A stretch of DNA of 64,000 nucleotides from Bemisia tabaci (lineage: Eukaryota > Arthropoda > Insecta > Hemiptera > Aleyrodidae). This document shows, piece after piece, positions 38,801 to 50,800 of this stretch. The stretch lies in the NCBI RefSeq assembly GCF_918797505.1, contig NC_092801.1, forward strand, positions 37,688,517-37,752,516. The letters are read 5' to 3'. A program made the position numbers and the translations under genes. The notes beneath the pieces are model-generated. The model was not told the DNA's origin, ran no database searches, and saw only the letters and a list, made by a program, of their open reading frames with translations. Every line of letters starts with the position of its first letter. Position 1 is the stretch's first letter.

Positions 38801-41800
38801 TTTTACTCGAAATTTTCAGGTATTTTAGATTAAATCGCGAACATAATTGTCTGAAAATGTGAAGAAAAATGCTCACAATTTTTCCGGTAAATTTGACTTT
38901 TATGGAAGAAAATATGGCAACATCTGAAGGTTCATACGACGTTCTTCCTTAGCAAGGCAGTACATCTCCATGTTGAGAAATCTTCACCCACAATTAGGCC
39001 ATTTTTATCAAAATGTGGTCATATTCAAGTAAAAATTGCGCTGATTTTTCTTCAAATCAAACGCAAAAATTGTTAAATCTTGGATTGTAGTTGCCAAGTT
39101 TTATCCCTTTAAAAATTGAATTTTTTGGGTCAGTTTTTCAACCTTAAAATGAAATTACGTCCCTTCGTCAGGGAGACTGCGACTTTACGGGCTGGATTTG
39201 GTGATAGTATCTTCTCTGAGTTTCAATTCACCATAATGAGGATGTAAAATAATCCTCCTCAGATTATTAGACCGTTTACTTATGGGAAATGAATGGTAAA
39301 ATGCCAAATTAAATACAAATATTAAAAAAGGAATACGTTGGGTGATATTCGGACGAATTTTAAGCAAAATCAGCCCAACTGCATGAACAGAACTTGGAAC
39401 AATCGTCCTGAAAGTTTGTGTAAGTTTTCTTTAACTTTTACAGAAATTACTCAAAAAATTTTAAAACGGAACGTTTCTTGATTTTCTTGTAAAAAAAGAT
39501 AAAATTCCAGAGGAAATTAAACACTGATTAAGGTACACAGGCTAATTCTAGTTGAAATGTTCTTCAAAAAAATTGTGTATAACGCCGAAAAACTTTCTCC
39601 ATTGAAATAATTTTCCTTGAAAGTAGCCAATATCACCTACTATTTTTAAAAGCATTTCTTGTATCAAAGATTCAAGTTGTAGTATCGCTCCTGCAAATTA
39701 TGTAGAGGGGGAATGAAATTTGAAATAATAACTCTTAATTACGAATTCACCTTGTACAGAAAATTCGAGCTGCTAAAGGAAAGGCATGCGAATGAAATAC
39801 TAACTTGAAACTTTTCTCTTTTATAATAGAATGTGCAGAGTACAAAAAACTGACAAAAAGCAGTGTTGCAGCTGTCCTACCTCTGGCAATCGATTCCGAG
39901 CCAGAATCTCTCCTACTGGAAAACTGTCCTCAGAACAGTGTTAGTTTAATCGTCGGAGGGAAAGAAGCCGTTCTCAATGAATTTCCGCACATGGTAAGTC
40001 CTTGGGTCCTACAATAAAGGTGCTAAGGAAAGGTGCCCGTGCTAAGGAAAAACGCCTTATGAACTTTCTGGCGTTGCCAACTTTTTTTTGATAAAAAACA
40101 AATTTCCTGGTAAACTTATGAATATTATGCTTCCAATTTTTCAGATAATTTTGTTCGCAATTTCACCGAAATTCCCTGAAAATTTCAAGGGAAAATATTC
40201 GTAACTTTCTTCAATAATAAATATTTAATTGAAGGAAATTTTGCAACTCTTGAATGTTCATTTGGCGTTTTTCTTTGGCACAGCAGAATAGGGATAAATA
40301 AATATTATTGACAGGAAACTCCATTCTTAAAATCAAATTGCAGCATATTCATTGAAAAATTACGTGTTACAGTATTTTGGTTTTTAGCACGAAAATAAGA
40401 AGTGACCAACCTCAAGACACCGAATACTGCGTTTTTCAGGGCAACGTCAAAACTGAACAAGAGTTTTTGAGTGATGACCGTTAAAGGAAAAATTCATTAC
40501 GAAGAAACTTTTTTTGCACTTTAAAGTTTTGGTCAACTTTAGGGCCAAAGAAATCCCTAGTACTTGTCCTCATCCGTTCTCAAGAGCATATCCAGTGATT
40601 TTACCTAGACGCAAAATATTGGTGACTTCTGTTAATACTCCACAAAAAATATATCTCATCCGAAACCGAAGGTCACATTTCCACATTTGCAGTAAACAGT
40701 TTTTCCTTTCCATGTTCCTTCAAGAGTCATTTCCAACCGCTGCAAATACAAAAAATAACGTGGATATTCCATTACGGAAAAGTGCACCAGCAGCTTGAGA
40801 ATGTTTTTATTGTGGGAACTAGGGTTTTCCGAGTGGAATTCTAAACTTTCTCACTGACGTCTCGACAATTTAAAAGCAGCAGGAAAACCGTTTACCTCCT
40901 CGAGGAAAACCCAGAAAAAGGGTCATTCTATGTACGCATTTGCTCTTATATGATGTTTTGCAACACCCTCTGTAAGCATGACAAGTACGCCATGGTTAAT
41001 TTAAAACCGTCGAAATTTCTGTTACACGATTTGGTAGTCACAAACACTGTTGGCTAAGTGTGATCTTCAAAATATAGGATACAAGTTTACTTTGATTTGA
41101 TATTCGACGCTGATGGTTCATGCATTTGCACGGACAGTTGTAAAATTACACTCTAGACACGATTAGTTTCAACAACGTAAACTATTTGTAACGTGTTTTT
41201 GCTCATGTACAAGATCAGTCAAGCAGAATGTTCAGTTGCAATGATCAAACTTCTGAATTAGAAGTCCATTCAGTCGTTCACGGGGCTTTTGGTCTTCCAA
41301 AAATCTGAAAGCTCTTAATTTACGGGGTGCTTAATTTAAATCGTTCAGAGTTGTCAGTATCACGTTTCCGTATGACTCATCTCCGGTGTCAAACTTTCAC
41401 TGCTGGCGAGTCGCAATCGGTAATTTATGATGGAAGTTACTTGACCAACCGGGCTGAGTGGAGCGCACTTGAATTTACATAGACGTAATCTCACTTTATA
41501 GGTCGGCAGATTTTGGCAGTAAATTACACAAATTAAGCACAGTGCTGCCATGCTAAGGAAGAACGCCGTATGAACGTTCAGTCGTTGCCAAGTATCCTCC
41601 GATAAAAATCGAATTTACTGGGAAAATGGTGAATATTATTTTTCAAAATTTTCAGACAGTTTTTTAGGCAATTTAATCTAAAATATCTGAAAATTGCAAG
41701 GAAAAATATGCATGAATGTTGTCAAAAATACATGTTTCATCAAGATAAATTTGGCAACTCTCGAATGTTCATACGGCGTTTTTCCTTGGCACGGCAGATT

Positions 41801-44800
41801 TTAAGGTGATTTTCAAGTAAATTGATAAGCGATAAGAACCACCAATAGGTACGCACGAGGAAGTTGGCAGTTGTTTTTTCTTGTCCTGCGTTAAAGTCTC
41901 CAAATAAATTCGTGTATCTCCTTCAATTATCAAACCTACGTACCGTAAATGTTCCTGTATTTGGACTATTTCTGCCAAACAGAGCTTTGTGCATTAACAC
42001 ATGAGCCCAGTGAACCCTGACACCCATACGAATATGTGCATAACACAGAGCTTACGTCATAATGCACATATAGTTCCGTCTGATAGAAATACGTTCATTT
42101 ATTTATTGCACCATACGAAAACCACTATAATTTGGAAAGGAAGTAATTAGGAAAGTTAGGATAGCGTAAACTTGGCTTTTTAATGACGTTTTCTCATTAG
42201 CAAACACATCAACCGAGTAGAGAAAAGAGAGCGCCGTATCCAAAAAAATCGGCCTAGTTTTTTTCTTTAAGTAAGATGATTGACCTATTTATTTATTTAT
42301 TTGAATAAGGAATGGTATGATTGATTGTTTGCAGGTCGCACTGGGCTATAAGAACCGAGGTCGTCTGACTTACAATTGCGGAGGCACCCTCATAAGTGAG
42401 AACTTCGTTTTGACAGCCGCACACTGCATCGGCACCAGCTTGTAAGTTCACTCGTTTCGCATGTTACGCCCGCATTAAAATCAGACGGGTTTCTGTCCCT
42501 TCTTCTTCTTCCAAATTTTTTCGGTTCATGCAGATTATCAATCAATAAGACCAGGATTAGTTATCCGGCCATAGGTGCCAAATGAAGTGTTTGTATTGAA
42601 AAATTGCCGTCTCAGACGTGCAGTGGGGAGGCGTGAGTGATCGATTAACGATACTTCCCCATTTGAAGTTACGGTAAAGAATCGATTATTAAAGTGTTCG
42701 TTGCGAACACCCTGTTAATCGATCCTTATCCGTATATTTAAATGACAGATCAATCGAAATATCGCAAAGCACGCCACACCACTGCCGTCGTGTTGTCCAT
42801 TTCACAACGTATGAGGTGTATGAGACCAAACGTATACAATTCTTTGACATGCTTTTACGATCGTTCAACTTTACATACATGCCACAAAAAAAAAAAGCCA
42901 CAGAATAAAATTAATTCTCCCAAGTTGTTAAAACCAGTGTCTACATGAATCAAATCGCGCGCGGGATGCTTCTTATGATCGAACAATGATCTTTCCCCAT
43001 GTGTTTTTTAACTCGTAAAAACCATGCAACAGCTGAGCCAAGGCGTCGGGATGAGGTCTTCATATTTTCAACCGCCAGCAACTGTTGAGGTAACGTTTAG
43101 TGAGCGATTCCTTTAAAGTACATAGATGTAGGTTTTTTACGAGCGGGAACTTCTTGAATTTACACCGTTAAAAATTTCGACCGCATTTAGCAGAAGGTAG
43201 GTAACCAAGCCACATCAGGTACTGCCAAATTGAATTGGGCAATTTAACTTTTTACAATAGAACGTTCGTTGGGATTCCTTTGAAAATTTTGAGGAATTTT
43301 TTTCGTGCTAGGCCAGAGACAAGAAACCCTCCACTGCCCTCCTAGCGACAGGTGGAAGCTTTTACTTTCGGGGTTTCAACTATTCCTTATGGACAATTAT
43401 TAGAGAGCAACAGTCATCATCCTAATTTCGGCTGTTGACTTACCTACATGGTCGATGATGAGCTTCGGATGACGTCATGAGCCAAACAAGTTTCCCAAAC
43501 GTTGGCCATTTTCGGCTTGTTTGCAAAACGGAACTGCCAACACGTTGTTGAACATCAACCATGTAGGATGTAGGTAAGTCAACAGAAGAATGCTGAAGTC
43601 CCGAAAGTAAAAGCTTCCACAACGGCCAAGATACTATATAGTGGAGATACTATATATTCTACTTATAGTGGAGGGTCTCTTGTCTCTGTGCTAGGCAGAC
43701 AATTCATTGAGATTTGAACAAAAATCCGCACAGCCGTTTTCATGTAAAAATTAAATTTCTCAATTAAATTTGGCAATGGCTGATGTGGCTTGGTTCCTTT
43801 CTGCTTAGCGCGGTCCAAAACGTATTCTACACGAAATTTCAATGAGGAAACATAAATTACAAAGCTTAAAGTCGTAACCTTCACTGGGGAAAAAAGTCGT
43901 TTGGACCTAGAGTCCAGACTCATAATAATATTGATAGGAAATAATACTCTTGATTCAATCAGATTTTTCCTTGAATCCAAGAGCCGAGCCTCTTAATTTA
44001 GGCGGATTTCTTTTTGATTCAAGCAAAAAATCCGATTGAATCAAGAGAAATTTTCTTGTCAATGTTTTCAAGAGCCTTCACTTTAGATTAAAGCGACTTT
44101 TTTTCTAGTGAAGCTTAAATTCGTAACCTTATCTAGAGGTGAATCCAAGTCCATATTTTCGCCTATCACGCACCTAGAGATATTAAAATCGAATTGCGTG
44201 CTGTTTTTCAGGGGGAAACCAGTGCAGGTTCGACTGGGCGAGCTGATCCTGAACAACGAGGACGACGGGGCGAGCCCTGTGGACGTTCGGGTGGAGCAGA
44301 CAACGGTGCATCCCGACTACAGGGACGACCAAAAGTACAACGACATCGCTCTCGTCCGCCTGGAAAGGGAAGTCTCCTTCAGCAACTCCATCCGCCCGGC
44401 CTGTCTCCATCAGCAGCGGGATCTGAGCCGGAGCGAACTTCCCGTTGCTACCGGATGGGGCACCACTGATTATGGTTAGTATAAACATTTTTCGCCCACC
44501 ATTTAGGGTGAATTAGATTACCTATTTACTGAGAGTAAAGACACTAAGAATCCATTTCTGATTTGTCCCCGTATTTTAGGCCTCCACGGTGTCACAAACG
44601 GGAATAAAGACTACATTTCAATCGATCACTGGAAAAAAAACACAGCGCTAGATCGAACAGCGATAAAAAAAAAACACATTGGATCTAGCGTCCAGACTCT
44701 TGGAAACATTGACAAGAAAAAAAAAATACTCTTGATTCCATCGGATTTTTGCTTGAATCAAAAAGAAATTCGCTTAAATTAAGAGACTTGGTTCTTGATT

Positions 44801-47800
44801 TGAGTTAGATTCTGATTGAATCAAGAGAACTTATTCTTGTCGATGTTTTTAAGAGTCTGGACTCTAGATCCAATGGGTTTTTTTTCCAGTGATTACAAAG
44901 ATTGTAACGTTGAATGGACCGGGGAATTGAGGGAACGGAGGAACAAACGGAATGAGAGTAGGAACGGATACAGGATTTCGAGATTGAGTTGATCAAAGAT
45001 TACGAAAGACGTTCACTTTGTATTATCTTTATTTCCGTTTGTGACATCCGTGAGCCGCGTTGTCTTAGCTCTCTTTATAAAGGGGCTCTAGGGTGATTCG
45101 TCAAGCTTCCTGACGCAAAGTCCAACTGGAATTTGGTATATCGTATTGATTAGGTAAAAAATCTCAACAGATTTTGAATTTGTAGTAAAAAAGTATGTTT
45201 TTCGTTGAAAGCGATTTTTATAAGTCAGCACTCTTCATCTAAAAAGTAAAGCAACCGCATCATACTCGCTAAGCTACGCTGCTACACTGTTGATTCGGTT
45301 TTTAAAAGGATGCAACTATTCGGCCTCTCAGGCCACGCTAGGGAAGTATCTTTTCTGGTTGAAGGCGTTTTTTATGCGTTGACACTCTTAGTCTTAATCT
45401 AGAAAAAGAAGTGGCCCCCACTGCTACCCTGTTGATTGGGTTTTTAAAGGATGCAACTATTCGGCCTCTGAGGCCACGCTAGGAAGCATCTTTTCTGGTT
45501 GCAGGCGTTTTTTATGCGTTGACACTCTTAGTCTTAATTTAGAAAATGAAGTGGCCCCATTCCTAAATAAGCTACGCTACTACACTGTTGATTGGGATTT
45601 TAAGGGATGCAACTATTCGGCCTCTGAGGCCACGCTAGGAAGTGTCTTTTCTGGTTGAAGGCGTTTTTTTATCCGTTGAAACTCTTCATTCAGCAATGCA
45701 GCAACCGCATTACTCGCTAATCTACCCTGCAACACTGTTTATTGGGAATGGATCACTAGACAAGGTACGAATTTAAGCATTCCGGTACATGTTTCTTAAC
45801 CAAAATTTCACGTAGAACACGATTCGCGCAACGAAAATTACTGAAACCAACTCCTAACGAAGATATTAACCTTTTCATTTCACATTGGTTACGAGGAATT
45901 TGAACTGCCCGCTCACAAGAAACTCAAAGCTCTACGTGAGTCAAATCGCGCACGACAACGGTCTCAGCAAGTTTCTTAATCGAGCAATATTCATTTCCCA
46001 CCATGTGTTGTTCGAACTATAGGCAATTTGCTATAGCTGAGCCAAAGCGTCAAGATTGAGGTTGCCAGATTTTTACATCGCGCAGAGACTGTCATGATAA
46101 CGTTTAGCGCGCGATGTGAATCACGTAGAGCATTGAGTTTTCATGAGCAGGTGGTTTGAATTCACGCATCAAGAATCATTAAATATCGTTGTGAGGAGTT
46201 GATTTCGATAATTTTCATTGTGCGCATCGTGCTCTACGTGAAATTTTGGTTACGGATCATATATCAGAGTGCTGAAATTCGTACCTTGTCTAGTGGTCCA
46301 TTGAAAGGACGCAACTATTCGGCCTCTGAGGCCACGCTAGGAAGTATCTTTTCTGGTTGAAGGCGTTTTTTATGCGTTGACACTCTTCATTCAGCAATGA
46401 AGCGACAGCACTACTCGCTAAGCAACGCTGCTACACTGTTGATTGGTTTTTAAAGGATGCAACTATTCGGCCTCTGAGGCCACGCTAGGGTGTATCTTTT
46501 CTGGTTGAAGGCGTTTTTTATGCGTTGACACTCTTCATTCAGCAATGAAACGACAACATTCCTCGCTAAGCTACGCTGCTACACTGTTGACTGGTTTTTA
46601 AAGGATGCAACTATTCGGCCTCTGAGGCCACGCTAGGAAGTATCTTTTCTGGTTGAGGGCGTTTTTAATGAGTCGACACTCGTCATCTAGCAAATGAAGC
46701 AACCGCATTACTCGCTAAGCTACGCTGCTACACTGTTGATTCGGATTTTAAAAGGATGCAACTATTCGGCCTCTGAGGCCACGCTAGGAAGTATCTTTTC
46801 TGGTTGAAGGCGTTTTTTATGCGTTGACACTCTTCATGCAGCAACGGAGCAACCGCATTACTCACCAAGCTACACTGCTACACTGTTGATCGGGTTTTGA
46901 AAGGATAAAACTATTCGGCCACTGGAACCACGTTAGGAAGTATCTTTTCTCGTTGAAGGCGTTTTTAATGAGTCAACGCTCTTCATCTAGCAAATGAAGG
47001 AACCGTATTACTCGGTATGAGTGATATCCTGGAAAAAACATTGAAGTTTTATTCCTGCCTACGACAAGACTTGAATTAGTCTCGAGTTCAGTTCCTTAAA
47101 TTTTCTTTAGACATAATCCTCCAGAGATTGTTCAAAGAACGATACACTGATGGTATACCTTTATACTAGTTCCCTAAGATTGACCCGGTTTCTCTTGGAA
47201 AAGCGTTCGATTTCATTTATTGGAGATCTTCACGTATTACTCACCATATTTATTCTTGCGGCTTAGTTTTTTTTCCCCCCCCGATGTACGTACAAAAATA
47301 GTTTTAAAGTAACCTTCTTTCAGTTATCAAATATGAGTAGTGAAAGAAAAAGCAACATGAATATTGCAACTGGAGCGCATGTAATTCCATCTTCCCGTCG
47401 AGCTGAAGTGTCTGAAACGCATGCTATGTCAACATTATACGCCTTTTCCGAGGCGCTCTCTGCATGTCTCGCGTATGTCACAACGCTAAACTTTTTAGAG
47501 CGCCGGATTCCGAGCTATGACTAACACAATAATAAGCCTGAAATTCTCGTTGAAAAATGATTATTTTGTTTCAGGTGGAAAGCGGAGCGACGCTTTACTT
47601 AAAGTCGGGCTGAGCGTGATCAACAACACGCTGTGCAACCGACTGTACGACAAGGAGAGGCGGACCGCTGGCTCGCTCGAAAGAGGTATCTCAGAATCCA
47701 TGCTCTGCGCGGGAAAACTCGAGGGTGGCAAAGACACATGCCTGGTAAGGAATTTTCCTCATCACCGAGGTCTTCATCATCTAGAATGTATGTATGTGCA

Positions 47801-50800
47801 AAGCCGCTTTTACAGCGCACTCTGGCGCTCTGCGGCACCTAGCCGCCAACAGTGTTCGAAACTCACAGGCGCCAACGCGCCAAATGCGCCTGAAAAATCG
47901 GCCATGGCGCCTAAAAAAAGAAGGCTCTGCGCCAACGTGACCCCTAAAAATTGCCCCCTAGAAATTTAAGTTTTCGTATTGGTGACTATTTTAAATTTTC
48001 AGTACTACAAATGAAAGCTTTTTCTATTCTTCACGATTTCATCCTTATGGTGATTTTGTCTTCCTCAAGTTACAGTTTCTTACTAGTTTTGTTACGAAAA
48101 CATCTTACGTCTAACTTTTCACTAAATACTAAGTGCGCCGTAAAATATAGGCGAAAATTCAATTTGGCCCCAAAAAATCTTTAATGGCGCCTAAAAATCG
48201 GGCTTGATGCGCCACATGGCTCCTAAAACTCAAAGATGAGTTTCGAACACTGGCCGCCAAAGTCCCCTATCTTCCTAAAGCCCTTCAGGGAGTTGGCAAA
48301 CCCTCATTTCTTCTCAAATCCCCTGTCGCCACCCTTTCACTGGGCGTCCCCTTCGTCTCCTCCCGGGAGGAACCCAATCAAGCATCTTCTTCGGCAGCCT
48401 TTCGTCCGTCATTCTATTGACATGACCATACCAGACAAGCTGTCTGGTCATGACGTCGAATATGATGTCATTTTTGACTCTCATGATCTGACACACTCTT
48501 TTGCGGACCCGATCTCTCCTAGAAATTCCTGCAGACCTCCTCCAGAAATCCATCTCCGTTGCTCTCAGCATCCTCTGTGTCCGTTCCTTCAGCTGCCAAA
48601 CTTCACATCCATAAATAAGAATACTTTTGGCTACAACATTGTAAATTCTCCTCTTGTTCTCTTCAGAAATCCGCGGATCCCGGAGGACTCCATCATCTAG
48701 GATTTCTTTGAAAAAAGAGGAAATCGTCATTCCAAAATATGTATCCAAAACTCACGAATGTGTCCGAGCTGACAGTAAATCATAGTGAAAAATCTTCGAA
48801 TTCCCACCTCCTATCCCTATCATTTGGACCGTTTAACAAAAAGTAACCGGCGCAGTTGCAGTGTTGTAAAAATGTTCTTTTTCATAATTCCCTAAAAAAT
48901 ATCCCAGAATTGCGAATAGTTTTTGCTTCCCACCAAATTTTTTTTAATTTTAAAGGGAAAGAATTGTGTACATTTTAAGACTGTACATATATTGAGTATT
49001 TTTATAGGTAAAGGAGAAGTTGCACGATTTTGAAAGCACTGTAATTGCGCTGGTTTCTTTTTGCTATATACGATTCAATTATCGCGTTTTTCTGCATCAT
49101 AATCATTAAAGATTCAATCAGTGTAAATCAGTTCAGCGAATATGACATTTTATACCCTCACTTTCCGGCCAAAGTATCACAAGCGCCATGCGACTTTCCA
49201 AAATTTCCGCCGCCATTTTATTTTTTTTACATAGTTTTTCAATGAAACTGTTCGAAAATTTTCACTGAATTTTCTTTGTGCTGCCGATAAAATGCAGTGA
49301 CATTTTCAAACAGATTCAACCAACAATTTCTCTGTACAAAAATAAAATGACGGCGGAAATTTTGAAATGTCGCAGGGCGCTTGTGATACTTTGGCCGGAA
49401 GATGACGAGATGGTGATTGGTTTTAGTACGCCATTCTAATTGAGGTTGCCGCTGCCCGATCAATTTAACTCGAAATTGCTCTAATTTTATGCGATTCCTC
49501 TACTGATAATCACTGGAAAGCCCTCCGGCTTTTCTGTTTATTACTGTAGATTGGTTTATAGACGTGTTCCGCTCCCCCTCCCATCCTGCAAGATAAGAAC
49601 GTTCAAACTTCAATTGTTAACGTAACGCCAAGAATCAAAGCACCTCGTATCGCAGCAGATACTTGGATCCAGAGAATGTGCTCAAAGTCGAAATCTGCGC
49701 AAGATAATAAGAGTGCAATCATAGATATCGATTTATTCGTCATTGGGTCATTTGGACTGCATTTTGCAATTTGGAGCTATAAATTCTAACTCATCTGAAA
49801 AAACACTTAAAAGCATGGGGAAACTAATGACACATACGTTGTTTTTAAACCGGGCCGGAATTTATAGTTCCTAATTGCAAAATGTAGTCCATTTAATGCT
49901 ACGTCGGAGTCTTCCCTTCCTTATTTAGGTGTTGAAAGTACTGAATAATTGCTCGTTCAGGTGAAAAAATCTTTGGTCACACATACTAAGACGTTTTCGG
50001 CGCAGCAGTTATCACGCTCAAGTAATATTTTGTAAATGAGAAGTTACATTCAAGTCCCAATTTCCTGAAATAAAATTTCCAAGGAATTTCAAATGTCAAT
50101 CAAAAATTGGTGTACCCGCTACTGGGAATTTTTAAACGGGAACTTTGCCAGCTTCCGGAGGATTTCTACCATGACGGATTCCTGTGGCGAGTAGGCGTCG
50201 CAGAGCGCCCTAGCGCGCCGTAAAAGCGGCTTATATATACATACTTACAACTTAGGATGAAAAAAAACATTGTTTGTTTCGTCGGACACTTATGTTTATA
50301 ATAAAATAAATTATTATTTTTTTAGTATGGATCGGAAATGAGGTTAAAAACCAAGAGAGACACTTAGGGATTATTATTTTTGATGAAAAACAGTAAGACT
50401 ACTGGGGGCAATGTCTTTGAACAAATCGGACGGTGTAATGTCCGTGACGACAAAAAACGAAAGAAACTCTTAAAATTGGCCTGAAATATTTTACTGGAAT
50501 TTAATTATACGGGCCATGTACGATTAAAAAAAGTGTCCAAATTATATCTCTAGGTAATTTGATAGAGTTGACAACAGTCTTTCGAAGCAGCGATTTTTAC
50601 TGTGAACTGTATTTTTGTATGAATGCAGGCAAGAATAAAGCATATCCTGAGGACGTGAAGTAGAATCAAAGTCATTAGACATTAAAAGACTCATTCACGT
50701 TTCACACCGGTTTACACAGAATACTTATTCTGCCGTACTAAGGAGGAACGCCGTATGAACTTTCAGGCGTTGCCAAATTTCCTATCACAATACGCAAATT

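Noticed and set aside
44183..44488. Minus-strand and alternative-frame ORFs over protease exon 5
   Set aside because: They are shadows of the GC-rich S1 exon encoding the catalytic Asp region.
48236..48700. 154-codon + strand ORF
   Set aside because: It is antisense to the LINE reverse transcriptase fragment, whose minus-strand frame has clear family motifs.
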